Counted from the first letter of the stretch, positions 1 to 11,640 are shown. The stretch is 64,000 nucleotides of DNA from Shinisaurus crocodilurus (GCA_021292165.1 CM037876.1:35733075-35797074); one strand, 5' to 3'. The notes: generated by a model from the sequence alone, not told the origin. Numbers and translations: made by a program.

Positions 1-184
1 CAGAGAGATGTGTCACATTCTCCCTTCTCTGTAGTTTTAATTTTGGAATATAGACCTGGTTTGCACATCATGGTGGCAAATTGGGGGTTATTTCATGCTT
101 GCGAGCTGCTTCTGGTTTCTGTAAACAACCTCAGGTAAGCGTGATCTGAGGCTGGCAGCATGACATGTGAATTTGGACCGATGG

Positions 185-300
185 GTTGCTTAGGGGCTAA
201 ATAACCCAGTGGTTAAATCATGGTTTGTTGTTGGGTTAACTGCTGGGTTGTTTAGCGCAAGTCAGCCCCCGCATATCGTGGGTTAATTAACCCATGTGTT
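185..300. repeat. Possible fragment of the GGTTCA foldback family
   Basis: Alternating AACCCA / TGGGTT words (for example TTGTTGTTGGGTTAACTG and GTGGGTTAATTAACCCA) give local self-complementarity like that inside the foldbacks at 3187 and 52712. No clear terminal repeat or target duplication is visible, so the link is tentative. Confidence 0.3.
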
Positions 301-702
301 CCATTCTCCAAAGCCTGGGATGCCAAGGTTTGTGTCAGTTAGCAAGCAGAGACAAGGCCAACTCTAATAAATTTATATTTGTTTCTGCTAATGTTTGGGT
401 AGAAACCCAAAGTAAATTTGTTCCAGGCCTTCTTTGGACATGCATATATTGAAAAGATGAATTAAAATGTTGAAAAGATCAGTTTTCTATTCAGATAGAC
501 ATATCCTCAACATTATTATAGTTTAAATTTATATTTTCTCAATAGGTTCCAGTGTTCCAGTGTATTACTTCCTAAGGCTTCTGTTCTGTCCGCATGTTGC
601 TTGCTTCTTTGATCTTTCCTTGGTCAAGAATTATATTAGATATAAGAGGGACTCTGTATCTGGGTCTGGGAGCCTTTATCAGTAGGAGATAACAGCTGAT
701 GC

Positions 703-1109
703 TAGGGTGGCCAGGTGTCCTACTTAACAGGACAGTCCTCTATTTTAGATTGCTAGCAGAGGACAGTCCTCTGTTTAAAGGTGTCTTCTATTTGAAAGGG
801 TGACCAGTCTAAGTCTGGTTTAAAAGCAAAGAACCATAAGGAGGGAGATCAGATGCCTTAAAGTTGCCCAGCTGCAGCTAACACCTGCATTGCAGACTGA
901 GCAGGTACACAAATCACCTGGTCAGGCTTCTCCACTATGGTGAGATATATTGTGTTTCTATTGAAATTATACTATTTAACTATTTCTAAATTTTGCACCC
1001 ATACATGTAAATTTGCATATGTAAATGTTATGCAAACTGGCATCCTCTTTTGTCCTCTTTTTTGGCAATGCATTTCTTCTTTTTTGGGAATGCATAAGTG
1101 GCCACCCTA
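703..1109 (+). mobile_element. Complete hAT-type MITE (TAGGGTGG family), 407 bp
   Basis: The element starts TAGGGTGGCCA and ends TGGCCACCCTA. It is flanked by the identical 8-mer GCTGATGC at 695-702 and 1110-1117, the target-site length expected of hAT transposons. The interior has paired GAGGACAGTCCTC-type palindromic words and no open reading frame, so it is non-autonomous. Related copies lie at 57410, 60078, 44685, 45715 and, truncated, at 26770 and 33393. The perfect duplication suggests this copy is among the younger ones. Confidence 0.85.
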
Positions 1110-1117
1110 GCTGATGC

Positions 1118-2271
1118 TCAGTTTGAATTTAAATAAATAAATGGAAACATCTAAAATGATTATGAAGTTAATAGGTCACGAAGTAAGCCAGGCCTTTTTG
1201 GTAAATGCAGTATAATAATCTACAACTGGAATTTTGTTGTTTTTAAATTAAGCCTCTTGTGGTTATGTGGTCTTCCTCTAGCAGGAAAAGGCTTTTAAGT
1301 GGGATCCAGCAACCTTCCTCAGAAGAGCCGAGTATTAGACTGAGCCAAAAATCACTTTGAAGAAATGATATTTAACTTAAGGATGCCAGTATTACAGAGC
1401 ATTACAATTATAATATTCTTTCCCTCATAACTTTCCACAATGTATCACCACATATTTAACTGCTTTATATTTATCCATATCTAAATACCATATTAATTTT
1501 GTTGGGTTTCCACCAGCGGTGTAAGTGATGTTAGATGCTCTGTTCTGCATCTTCTCCATCTTAGTATTTGTGTATACCACATACCCCCCCCCCAAAAAAA
1601 ACAGAGGCTGTGTTTACACTAGCTCATGTTGCACTAGCACTTTCTTATTTGCTGGAAGTCTGTTGTTAAAACAGATTTACACCCTGATATCATGGGTTGG
1701 CTTTAGCAGCAGAGCTGCAAGTGGTGATCTCCAATGATACACCTAAACATAGACCCTATTCCTGGCATTAAATATGGTCAATAGGAGTTTGTGCTGGTCT
1801 CTGTAGCTCCTTCTTCTTATTCCTCCTACCAGAGGTTGGACATCATCATGGCTGAACAGTCTTTAGATATGGCTGCTCTAAACAATGATATTGTATTGCC
1901 CCCAACCCATTCTTTAAGGTTTTTCAGCCAAAACCTTCTTCTTCCTACACTTCTTTTCCCATTTACTTTCCCTTGTATAATCAGCTGCAACAGTCTATAG
2001 CTCCTAAGGACCACCAAAAACTCACAGAATATCATGAAAATTGGCAGGTGACAGACATAAGATTGGATTGTGTGTTTTGCCAGACATTTCATAATATTAC
2101 ATAGAACTCTAAACTCAGTGATGAATACCAATAAAATATTAATGTTTTGCCAGTATTCTGAACCTATCTATTCATTCCTATACATTTTCATCTGTGGCTG
2201 GAGGCATCCTGTGTTGTATTGCCTTCATCAGGGTATAACTGCCCTTATGTGGTACAGCTGTCCTCTGTTAC
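1118..2271. other. No recognised feature
   Basis: AT-rich DNA without a supported gene or repeat. The only local oddity is a C run followed directly by an A run near 1584-1601. Short open frames here show no recognisable protein family. Confidence 0.5.
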
Positions 2272-2712
2272 ATTGGCTTCGTTTGCACATAACAATAAGC
2301 CAGGCGTCCTGGATTATTCTCATTTACTGTGAATGAACAGCTTGCTGATGCATGCAGCCTGTTCACTTCTGCTTCACTCCTCCCTTCATGCCACTGGGTA
2401 AAACTAACCAGGAAGGGATAGCTTAATGTGAAGTCCAAACCTGGGATCCTGGTCTGTTGCTCCAAAACAAACCAGGGTTCATCATAAGCTAACAGCAAAC
2501 CCTGTGATGCTGCTGGCTTATGATCCATGCTTGTTTGGGAGCAACATATCAGGGAACAACAGGTTCAGACATCATGATAAGCTATCTTTTCCTGGTTAGT
2601 TTTAGCTGCTCATGTGAAGGGAGGAGTAAACGGCTGCATGTACCAGCAGGCTGCTTATTCACAGTAACTTAGCCAGGATTCTGGTTTATCATGTGTGAAC
2701 GCAGCCAGTGTA
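2272..2712. mobile_element. Long foldback element, arms about 200 bp
   Basis: The left arm (about 2272-2480) and the reverse complement of the right arm (about 2520-2712) share a long series of words in the same order: TTTACTGTGAATGAACAGC against TTACTGTGAATAAGCAGC, CATGCAGCC, CTCCTCCCTTCA, AAAACTAACCAGGAA and ATAGCTTA. Arm identity looks about 75-80 percent by eye. The word ACAGCTGT occurs just outside both sides (near 2255 and 2708) and may be a target duplication. The ends resemble the GGTTCACAC family at 52712. Confidence 0.6.
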
Positions 2713-3186
2713 ACAGCTGTAGGGCTGTGTCTGGTGATGGCGCAGAGGGAGGAATTATAACTTCATACAGGCTTTAGAAACCAAGCACATAGGCTCCATG
2801 TCTCTATTTACCTAGGACAGTCCCCATTGTTTTTTACCTGTTCCTATTTTGTTTTATTTTTTAAAATATCTAATAACAACAACAAGAACAAGGAAAAGCA
2901 CATAATAATGATGATCGAGAGGTTTATATTGTAAATAATATTATCATTGTTATTTGCTGCTTCTTTTTTCTTTGTGATATTATCATATATATTTTTACAA
3001 AATTATAAAAAGCTATAAAGTAAATTTGTTTTCTAATTCTAATTGTCATTCTTCTCTTTCACTTATATTATTCTTTATTGTTATTGTATGGATTATCTTA
3101 ACAAATTACTAATTGTGACTTTAAAAAAAAGTTTCATGATGTGAATTATGGGGCTACCTACCACCTATTTTGCAGGATAGGGACAT
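2713..3186. other. AT-rich stretch, no gene
   Basis: From about 2840 to 3130 the sequence is strongly AT-rich with A/T and CAA-type short runs. Nothing codes convincingly and no terminal repeats are visible. Confidence 0.5.
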
Positions 3187-3476
3187 AGTGACTGGGTTCA
3201 GACAACATGATAACCCACACTCAAGGGTTGGGTATGGGTTGAGTGTGGGTTGTTGTTGAAGCACGGGCTGTTGTTGAAACATGGGTTATCGTGTTGTCTG
3301 AACCCAGCTGTGCTAACAAGCCATGGCTTGTTAACCACGAACAACCCATGAAGAGAACCCATGGCTTGTTGTTGGGTTGTGAACTGTGGTTGTTCACCAT
3401 GATTTGTTATCTCAGCTGGGTTCAGACAACATGATAACCCTTGAGTGTGGGTTCATGTTCTCTGAACCCAGTCAGT
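3187..3476. mobile_element. GGTTCA-family foldback element
   Basis: It begins ACTGGGTTCAGACAACATG and ends TGAACCCAGTCAGTG. A third copy of the terminal word lies inside (TGTTGTCTGAACCCAG near 3291), followed by its inverse near 3418, so the element is a chain of inverted GGGTTCAGACAACA units. The middle holds an AACCCATGGCTTGTT-rich spacer. The same unit order, in the other orientation, occurs at 26527-26775 and 33150-33398. Confidence 0.65.
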
Positions 3477-3600
3477 GTTTTATATTGACTAAAACAAATA
3501 TCACCTAGCTCCACCAGCTCTGGAGGTTCACCAAATTTGTTCCATTGCTGATCTTCTCTACTAGATCAACCTAGCCAGCTGTGTGAATTTGGCCTAAACC

Positions 3601-3931
3601 AGGGATAGGGAACCTCCAACCCATAGGGGTTCCCCATCTGGCCAATGGGGGTTCCCTCCCAGGCCCCACCCATTCCCCCAGTTCTAGAGAAAAGCAGTCT
3701 TTCTCTAGCACTGAGTGGAAACCCACTCTTGCCTCTAAACACTGATCAGAGATAAGAGCAGGGTTTTCCCTGCTGCCTTCCTCTAGCACTAAGCAGACCT
3801 TTCTCCATGCACAGAGAAAGGGACTTATATGGCACCAGGGGGTGAGGCTTTGGGGGAAGTCAACAGGGCTTCAGGAGGAAGGGGTCCACCCTGATGTCAT
3901 CCAGCCCTTGGGGTCAGAACAGTACCCCACC
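3601..3931 (+). mobile_element. hAT-like MITE (GGGATAGGGAACC ends)
   Basis: The left end reads AGGGATAGGGAACC and the right end GTACCCCACC, resembling the short inverted ends of the common AGGGGTAGGGAACC miniature elements. The 8-mer CCTAAACC lies directly on both sides (3593-3600 and 3932-3939), as expected for a hAT target duplication. The exact end is ambiguous by a few bases because the duplication overlaps the C-rich terminus. Confidence 0.6.
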
Positions 3932-3965
3932 CCTAAACCATAAAGATAGACCCTAGCAGTGGTGA

Positions 3966-4110
3966 TATGAAATATTTATTTATTTGAAACGTTTTTATGC
4001 CGCTCTTCAGCCAAAAAGGCTCCCAGAGCGGCTTACTTATAATCAATTAACAAGACAGTCTCTGCCCACAGGTTTACAATCTAAAAAGACATGACACACA
4101 AGGAAAAAGG
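3966..4110 (-). repeat. LINE or SINE 3' tail fragment
   Basis: Begins ATTTATTTATTTGAAACG, then GCCGCTCTTCAGCCAAAAAGG, followed by a CGGCTTAC-type tail word. This is the antisense of a 3' end that finishes in A-rich TAAATAAAT and is widespread in squamate genomes. The exact parent LINE is not resolved. Confidence 0.5.
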
Positions 4111-4260
4111 AATGGGGAGGGAAGAAGGGGGGAAATTAATTAATACTTATGGCAGGACTGGTGGAATGGCCCTGCACTCCCTCTCATCCCCCTCTGCGCA
4201 GCCTGCTGGAATGGCTACTGGTGATGACAGTTGAGGGAGGAGGAGCCTTCATGAGGGAGG

Positions 4261-5504
4261 ATTAGGATTAGGTATGAAATAATATAGTGGTGTGAAATAG
4301 GATTAAGATATTCAAGCTGTGACATGGGAAGGCCAGTCCTAGTGCTTATCAGGAAGAAGAATCTGTTAAGGGGTTGGCTTACTGTTGAATCACAGTTTTA
4401 TGAGGTTAAGGAAGCAGAAGTGCCCTATTGCCTCCCTCGAGGAAGCGAATGGGGATGCGAGTTGCTTAAACCATATGAAAGTGTTTAGCGCTGTAGAAGG
4501 AAGGAGAGGTTCAGGCAGAGGCTTTCTCTTGCCAGTCAGGAGAAACTATTTTTTTGGCCTGGTGGTTATTGTCAAATTTCTTTTATAAATAGGTATATCA
4601 TTTTCACTAAGGAAGTACAGCCAACTAGATCACTTGACTTTGTAATTTCTGGCTGATCTTGAGTCCCGAATAACTACAGGCCATCTACCACACAAATGTA
4701 TTTCTTTTATTTCTGAGATGTTCAAAATATTAGTCTTTCATGAGTTTCCTGTAGTAATTATTATGTACTATGCAGTTGCTTTAGCGAGCCTCATGCTCTC
4801 CTGACCTCCTGGGGAATAACTTTTTTTCCTGTGGTATTTTCATGACACACAGAAGGCACAGCACTTAAGGATTTGTCAACCACAGAACAAAGATTGCTTC
4901 AGCTTGATCAGCAGTCCTACTTCTGGTCTTTTTCCTTTCATAACTCTGCTTCCCTAAGTGGCAAGTTTGGACCGGTGTCAATGGAATCCATTGTTTTGGT
5001 CCACATGCTTTGAAGAGCAAGTATTCATAAACCATTCCCTTTAGGTTGGTTTCCTCATAATCAAAAGACTATTTAAGTTAAGCCTCCATCAGAAGACATG
5101 TATTTTTAAGGGTTCAGATTCCATTCGGATTTGTAATAAGAAAAAGAGAGTAGATGACACAATGAGAATAGCTAGTTGACTAATATTTTTGAAATGCTCC
5201 CAATTTTCATGAAACAAATTTGTTCAAATATTATTCTTTCTACTTTCCTCTAAGTAATAGGCACTACTTCATTCATGGGTGATGGCTAACCTCCTTCAAA
5301 CCTTCAAAGGTTGCCTTCAAGCCTCCAACAACCTAATATAACCTCTTTTCTTTTTCACATATAAACTTTACACAACAACTGCCAACATTTGGGAAGGGGA
5401 GTGGGTTCAGTTTTAGACGGAGTACATGTCGTTACTTTAAAGATTTATTTATTTACTATTATCCACTTTAATTCTAACATGTCTTCAGAAGAACAAGCAA
5501 TAGA
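4261..5504. other. No recognised feature
   Basis: Mixed-composition DNA with short open frames only (at most 67 codons). No repeat family recognised by eye. Confidence 0.45.
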
Positions 5505-6010
5505 CAAGGGGTGAAGAACCTCTTTCAGCCTGAGGGCCATATACCATTTCATCGAAGCTCTCAGGGGCTGCATTAGAGTGGTGGGCGTAGCCAAAAGAAA
5601 AAGAGGCGGGACCAAAAGCATATGTGGCAAGTACCAAAAATGCCAGCATGGTTTAGTTTAAAGCTCTTATTGCCAAGAACTAAGCCTTAGGAGAAGCATT
5701 TCAACCTTTTAAAATGGGGGGGGGGGAACTGGGAAACCACTAAATGACCAGAGGATGTGGGAAAGGGGGTACGGCCAAGGCAAAGGAGTGTGGCCATCTG
5801 TGGAACCCTGGTGCATGGCTGGCTGGGGAATGCTGGGAGCTGTCGGACGTTTTTCTGTCTAAACATGCATAGGATTGCATCCTGAGTTAGGAATAGCCTA
5901 ATGTCCTGAACTCTGGCCTGGGGTGTGTGTGACATTAACATGTGAAACCCAGCCCTTCCCCCCCCCCCCAATCCTCCTAATAAACAAGAAAAGGGAGCCC
6001 TACAAAATTG
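5505..6010. repeat. Decayed hAT-like and GGATTGCA MITE remnants
   Basis: GGGGTGAAGAACCTCTTTC at 5506 is the end of a common hAT-type MITE family, seen again near 20690 as GGTTCTCCACCCCTG. Around 5845-5885 the words TTTTTCTGTCTAAACATGC and ATAGGATTGCA match one arm of the hairpin MITE at 16978-17086. Boundaries are uncertain. Confidence 0.45.
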
Positions 6011-6125
6011 CATATCAATGTATCATTCTCTGATAACTCTTATTCTATGTGGATGGCATTGGTTGCCAGTTGGGAACTTGTAATGTGGAATGGTAGTGCA
6101 TGGTAGCTTGAGTTGCATAGACTCT

Positions 6126-6375
6126 ATGGCCCAGTTTGCACGATCACTGCAGCCCATCCTGGCTTGTTTAAGCCATGGTGGGTTGCAGCGTGTGCTGCTG
6201 TGTGCCGGATGGTTTCTGAATATTCAAGCTGCGGCTGTGGCTTGTCGTGTTGTCCAAACCTGGGCAGTGGGGGTTGTGCGAGGGTTAAACAACCCTCACA
6301 TAACCCTAGAACAGGCCATGGGTTATGCGAGGGTTGTTTAAGCCATGGTGGCTTATTTGATCATCATGAACTGTC
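6126..6375. mobile_element. GGTTCA-related foldback element
   Basis: The left end CCCAGTTTGCACGATCACTG faces a right end TGATCATCATGAACTG. The interior carries inverted GAGGGTTAAACAACCCTC and TTGTTTAAGCCATGGTGG words that pair across the element. The imperfect flanks ACTCTATG and TCCCTATG agree at 6 of 8 positions. It is related in design to the copies at 24612 and 36555. Confidence 0.5.
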
Positions 6376-6615
6376 CCTATGTGCCTATTCCAGTTAATAG
6401 ACAAATCTGGGACTTAGATCCACCACTCTGCCACTGAGAGCTGTCCAGCTCCAAGGCAGTGGTCAAGCTGGAAGTAACCACAGCATAGGATACCATATCA
6501 TATCCATATTGCCTAAATAACACCTCTGCTAAGGGCATGTCCCTAACAGCTACAGATACAGTTCCATCCAGCTATATTGGACTGATGGGTCCAATTTTGT
6601 GAGGAGAGAAGGTGC

Positions 6616-6634
6616 AAAAAAAAAAAAAAAAAAA
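6616..6634 (+). repeat. Poly(A) tract, 19 bases
   Basis: An uninterrupted run of A. It could be the tail of a retroposed sequence, but no recognisable body lies upstream. Confidence 0.8.
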
Positions 6635-6925
6635 GTACCTGGAAGACTATACCTTCCAAAGACCCCAAACCTTAAATTAAGTTGTTAAAACTTGTGGATT
6701 TTTATCTTCTTATAAAAACACACCCACCCAGAGATAGAGACGTATGTAATTAAAAACTGATTACTGTCAGGATCAGTATAACAAGAGCCCAGTGTTTGTG
6801 CCTAATATCTGATTTTATCTCAGAAAGGAATAGCCTTGGAGCCTGAATGCATTTAATGCTGATTTAGTTTCCTCCCATACATAAATGATATTGATCAGGT
6901 TGAGATAATGTGTTACTGTTGCTTG

Positions 6926-6956
<31 letters not shown>
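6926..6956 (+). repeat. (GT)n microsatellite
   Basis: About 12 GT units, then one A interruption and three more GT units. Confidence 0.9.
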
Positions 6957-6957
<1 letters not shown>

Positions 6958-7166
6958 TAGAGAAGCTTTCTCTTTACCACTGCAAAATAAACTTTGGTGA
7001 AATGTTCCACTTTCCTGAAGGCAGATGGGGAAGGGGTTGTGATCATGGAGACAGAATGACAGCAGACCATAGCCCTGTTCCAGCATTCTAAAACAGTAAA
7101 AGAAATTCATGAGGAGGGGGAGTCCGTTACCTTTGCCCCTCTCTGTCTCTGTTTCTGTCATCCTCT

Positions 7167-7302
7167 ACATCTGGAGGGCAACTTTCTGAATGGGAGAGCC
7201 TCCATGCGATTTCAAATGCTGGAAAATCAGCACCTCAAATCACGTGGACCGCCCCTGTGGATACAGGAGGCTTCCTCCTTCAGAAAGTCACCCCTCCACA
7301 TA
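7167..7302. repeat. Short foldback, arms about 33 bp
   Basis: CTGGAGGGCAACTTTCTGAA near 7169 pairs with TTCAGAAAGTCACCCCTCC near 7280-7299, with the adjoining GAGCCTCC and GGAGGC words pairing too. It is probably a MITE of unknown family. Confidence 0.5.
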
Positions 7303-7533
7303 TAAACGGCGATGGAAATTATGATGGAGGGGACGGGACTAGCACAGTCCCCCTTTTAACATGTTTATTTTACTCAGATTTTATAATGCCTAAATAGGGC
7401 TTGTGCTTGGAACTGTTAACGAGTGCCCTCTCCAAACTCATGAATGAGCATACACACATTCCCAGATAGACATGTCAAAGGGATCTTTTCAAGCTGGCCA
7501 TAGTGCATCTCAGTAGATTTGTCCCAATGATAA

Positions 7534-7535
<2 letters not shown>

Positions 7536-7567
<32 letters not shown>

Positions 7568-7572
7568 GCGCG
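7536..7572 (+). repeat. (AC)n microsatellite with (GC) tail
   Basis: About 15 AC units run straight into GCGCGCG, an AC-to-GC transition inside one alternating purine-pyrimidine tract that could adopt Z-DNA. Confidence 0.9.
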
Positions 7573-8200
7573 TCTATTCCAAAGGGATTGATTTTTTTAA
7601 TACACAAGAAACAAGACATTTACACAATGATCACATTGGGAATTAGCATATTGGTAGAAGACAATATATGAATTCCAAGACTGCATTTATCAGTTCATAA
7701 ATAATCCTAGGCATATTAAAAGTATGAGGCAGAAAACCAAACAAATACCATAGACATCCATGCACAGGACTCAAAAGTGGGGACAGTAGCTTAAAAGCTC
7801 ACTCAGTGACTAAACTGAGGGCAGCTGTGCATGGACAGCCACAGACATGTGTGGATCTCAGTTGGCTGGACTATGGAGTATGAAGAAAGAACTGGGTTCT
7901 ATGGCTTTCTGGGAAAGGAAGAGAGAAGGAAAGAGAACCTCAGGCCCAAGAGAGAAAGGTTTTGTGGCAGTTTGTGTGGGGTATGTGTATAACCCAGGGG
8001 CTAGCTCTTATATTGGGTCTAACTTTTCAACACTCTCTCAAGCACACAATAGGAAAGCAGATAAAGGGAGTGGAAGCTACACTTCGTAGGGAAAGGACCT
8101 GCAGAAGATAGGATAGGGCTTGAAAGTAACCTCTCCAGAGGTCCCATTGGATCCTTCTTGAAGACAACACTGGGGCATGGGGAAAACTATGGTTGCTGTA
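7573..8200. other. No recognised feature
   Basis: Single-copy-looking DNA. The short open frames do not resemble known proteins. Confidence 0.4.
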
Positions 8201-8240
8201 TTTATTTATTATATTTATACCCCGCCTTTTTTCCTGCTGT
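8201..8240 (-). repeat. Sauria SINE / Bov-B type 3' tail
   Basis: TATTTATTTATTATATTTAT followed by ACCCCGCCTTTTTTCCTG is the antisense 3' end of the Sauria SINE seen in full at 11740 and 46757. Only about 40 bp remain, so this is a very short 5'-truncated retroposition product. Confidence 0.7.
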
Positions 8241-8540
8241 AGGAAAAGGAGCATTAAAAATGCTGTATCCAGATTGCCACTTCAGCAAAAGTAGGGACTT
8301 AGGGAACCAGAACTGGGTGTTCTGGGGAGAAGGCTTGACAAGGCTCTCTGGAAGAGCCCCAAGTTCTGTGGCTTGAAAGTGATTTCAGCACAGGAATACT
8401 GAGCTTGCCACATGCCAGGAATGTATGGTACCAGCACCTTGGAGTGGCCAGGAACACAGAACACTGGATTTTTCAATGCTATGTGGACAAAAGGAACCAT
8501 GTCCCTGGGTGAAATGAATACTACAAGAATAGTCATAGAT

Positions 8541-9310
8541 AGATAGATATTTATTTATGGTCTACCGACCACACCAATGTATAAATACAATACAAAATAA
8601 ATACACCAAAACTCATTATACACCCAGAATAAAAACATACAAAAATAAAAACAGAATCAGACAAGCATAGGTGGTCTAATCAGAATAGCAACATTCAAGA
8701 ATTTTGCAACTTCCTTAGTGATTGAACTATTTGAGCCATCAAGCAGAATAGTCAAAAGAGACTCTAAGGATCGTCCAGGGAAGGATTGTGTGATCGGGTG
8801 TATTAAAGTTTCTCTAGCCCCTCAATAAAAACTGCAGTTAAAAAGAACATGCATAACAGATTCCACCTCTTCATTATTGCAGGGGCAGCATCTATTATTC
8901 ACTGGGATTTTACTGTATCTACCGTCCAAAGGTTTGGAGAGTAGAACATTGAATTGAGCCAGAGAAAATGCTCCCCTGTATTTAGGGCTAGATAAGCAAT
9001 CTAAATACGTAAGACATCCCATTTTTAGGATAAGGGCCCGGCAGACCCAGCGACAGGGGTGAACATGGGTCTTGGGCGGCTGCATGGAGCTCTTGGAAAT
9101 CAATGTCAGTTAGCCTCTGCTTGACAAGAAATTTGGCTTTCTCCCAGGATATGGATAACAAATAAGAAGGTGATAGCCCAACTGAGGCAACCTTTTGCAC
9201 CACTGCTTTGTTCCAAGCTGACACATGGGAATCTGTCATCACCTGGGATACAAAAGAATTAGGCTTAAGCAAAAGGCAGCAGTGAAGCCAGAAGTGGAGA
9301 GTGTCATTTT
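8541..9310 (-). mobile_element. Old 5'-truncated non-LTR LINE, same family as 50335-51860
   Basis: Translated on the minus strand in two frames, it gives a reverse-transcriptase C-terminal region. FLVKQRLTDIDFQEL, CSPLSLGL, PKYRGAFSLAQFN and CCPCNNEEVESVMHVLF align in order with the intact frame at 50516-51853. A frameshift falls near 9100, so the copy is dead. The 3' end (plus-strand left side) carries a TAGATAGA and TTTATTTATGGTC tail. By eye the protein identity with the 50 kb copy is about 55-60 percent, so the two insertions are far apart in age. Confidence 0.75.
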
Positions 9311-9837
9311 GACACCTTGGAGGTTCTTTGTCTAAACCTAATCAGGCCAGGATATTCTGATGATTGTTGCACTTAAGGGTGGGACCTCTGCCCCTCTGCC
9401 CCTCCACCATTAGTAATTAACACCTTGGAGGTATGTGACTCTTTTCCTGGGGGTGTATTCATGCCTACCTCCTGATTGATGTGCATCATTCCATTATGAG
9501 CCACCCAATCTTAGTGTGGTTGATAGAGTCATGTTGCTGAATCTTGTGAGCATGTGACCATATTCTAATGACTCAAGAGGCACTCACTTCTTGCTCCTTT
9601 CAGCCAGAGATGCAAGCCTCGCAGGCATGTCATTTCAGAGGGTGCCAGGCTGAGCTTCTTAAAGTGACAACAACAATGTCACACAAAATACTGAGGCAAA
9701 GTGTCTTTAAGGCTCTTATGCCAGGTAGCTGCCAACAGAGTGCATGCAGCCAGAGAAGACCACATAAAAACATGTGTTGGGGTCTATAGAGACTCAAATT
9801 GATAAGAAAGATGAGGAGCCCTTCAGAAAAAAAGAGG
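9311..9837. other. No recognised feature
   Basis: No gene or repeat was identified. The short palindrome GTGTCATTTTGACACC lies at the LINE edge (about 9300-9316). Confidence 0.4.
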
Positions 9838-10025
9838 TAGCAACCCTAAGTCAGCACCACAAACATGGTTGAATGCACATTCAAACCCAGACTTTTAAGA
9901 GATAAACACTCAAAGTCCTGGGCCTGAGTGGATAAAAATGTCAGTCATGGTTTCTCCAACATTTGTTTAAATCTCAAGTTCTTTCCATATCCCATTTATA
10001 AAGATATTTGTGAAAAAATGAAATG
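9838..10025. repeat. Unclassified interspersed repeat, copy 1
   Basis: Words such as TTCAAACCCAGACTTTTAA, GCACTCAAAG-like and AAATCTCAAGTTCTTT recur in the same order at 42915-43145 and partly at 42672-42805. No terminal inverted repeats were found. Confidence 0.5.
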
Positions 10026-10164
10026 CTCTCCTGTCGCTAGCCTTGATAACATTCAGATTCTGTTACGGTAATGTGCTCTATGTAGGGTCTACCTCTGAAG
10101 ACAATAGGTACAAAGTATTGCAGTTAGACTACTAATGGATACTAAGGGATCCCATCATGACAGT

Positions 10165-10545
10165 ACATAAGAACATAAGAAGAGCCATTCTGGATCAGAC
10201 CAAGGGTCCATCAAGTCCAGCATTCTGTTCACACAGTGGCCAACCAGCTGCCCACGGGATCCCACAAGCAGGACATGAGTGCAACAGCACCTTCCTGCCC
10301 ATGTTCCCAGGCAACAGGAGTACATAGGCATACTGCCTCTGATCCTAGAGGTAGCATATAGCCATCAGGACTAATAGCCATTGATAGCCTTCTCCTCCAG
10401 GAATTTGTCCAATCCCCTTTTAAAGCCCTCCAAGTTGGTGGCCATCACTACATCTTGTAGAAGTGAATTCCATAGTTTAACTAAGTGCTGTGTGAAAAAG
10501 TACTTCCTTTTATCTGTCCTGAATCAGCTTCATGGGATGATCCTG
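10165..10545 (-). mobile_element. CR1-group LINE 3' end
   Basis: The plus-strand left edge CATAAGAACATAAGAAG is a tandem of the 8-mer CATAAGAA, the inverse of the short 3'-terminal repeats typical of CR1-group LINEs. The body (GGATCAGACCAAGGGTCCAT, GGCCAACCAGCTGCC, CCAATCCCCTTTTAAAGCC) is a frequently repeated sauropsid sequence. No open reverse-transcriptase frame remains. Confidence 0.65.
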
Positions 10546-10619
10546 GGTTCTAGCTTCATGGGATGATCCTGGGTTCTAGTATTATGAGAGACTCCTTCAA
10601 GAACCAATTTGTTTCTAAG

Positions 10620-11035
10620 CACAATTCAAAGCGGTCGTCTTAATCTTTACAGCCTTAAGTGGCTTGTGTGGCTATGGTATCTGAAAGGCTGCCTATTCCC
10701 ACATAAACCTGCCCAACCTTTGAGTTCTCTTCAGAGGTTCTGCTCAGAGTGCCACCATCTTCTGGAATTAGGTGGTTGTTAATAAAGAACAGGGCCTTTA
10801 TGGTTGTGGTGCCTTGCCTTGGGGATCCTGTGCATTCATCAGGCTCTCTTGCTACTGATACTAGGGGAAAATGCTGCTGCTTTCCTCTTCATTTAACATG
10901 ATTTGCTGTGGTTCTGGACTGTGATTTGTTGATTGATTCTTTTTTTGCTGACACTTCATGGTTTTGTGGTAATTTTAGATTTGTTAATCACCTAGATTAA
11001 GAGGCAGGATATAAATATTTTAAGTGACCATGTCT
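10620..11035 (+). mobile_element. L2-group LINE 3' end, degenerate
   Basis: TATCTGAAAGGCTGCCTATTC and ACCTGCCC-type words resemble the final coding region of vertebrate L2 elements. The segment ends in GAGGCAGGATATAAATATT, the usual L2-like 3' tail. It is heavily mutated. Confidence 0.5.
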
Positions 11036-11214
11036 ATAATGTCTGTGATTAAAGCCCATGGCCTGCAGAAAGGTCTTCGTAGTTGTTTGGACATTCTTTA
11101 TCCACTGGCTGTGAACTCACATATTCCTCCATCAAGTAGTGCAGGTCCAAAATCTGTGTGTCCGGCTAGAATGCTCTAGCAGTTACCTCATTTACCACAC
11201 CAGATTATTTGTAC

Positions 11215-11640
11215 TCAGTGGCAACTCCAGTTTAATTTTTTAATTTTTTTAATTTTTTGAGGGCCTTGGGCAACGCACCCTCAATAGCCCCGCTCCCTCA
11301 ATGAGTCTGCCTTTTCACCACCATCGTCACCAGCGGTTTTTGCACCTCATTCTCTTTCTCATCATTGCTACCACTGGCTTGTTGTTTGTCAAGCAGAGAG
11401 CCAGTGAGCAAGCACTGTAGCAGCATCTACTGCTCCTCCTCACCACCACTGTTGTCTGGGCCAGAGCAAGAGGCAGGTGAACAAGCAGGTTGCAACGGTG
11501 AAGAGAAGGAACAACTCCAGGGGGCTCTTGTCAGGGGGCCCTTGCTGGGGTGTGGGCCCTCAGCAGGTGCCTGGCCGTGCCTGATCTTGACACCAGCCCA
11601 AATTGTACTGATCTTATGGTGAAGATTCAGCAACTGGTTT
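11215..11640. repeat. Unclassified repeat-like segment
   Basis: A T-rich start (TTTTTTAATTTTTTT) is followed by GC-rich text with several GCCAGAGCAAGAGG and GGGGGCCC words. Opposing short open frames here look like composition effects. I suspect an old interspersed repeat, but no end is clear. Confidence 0.3.
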
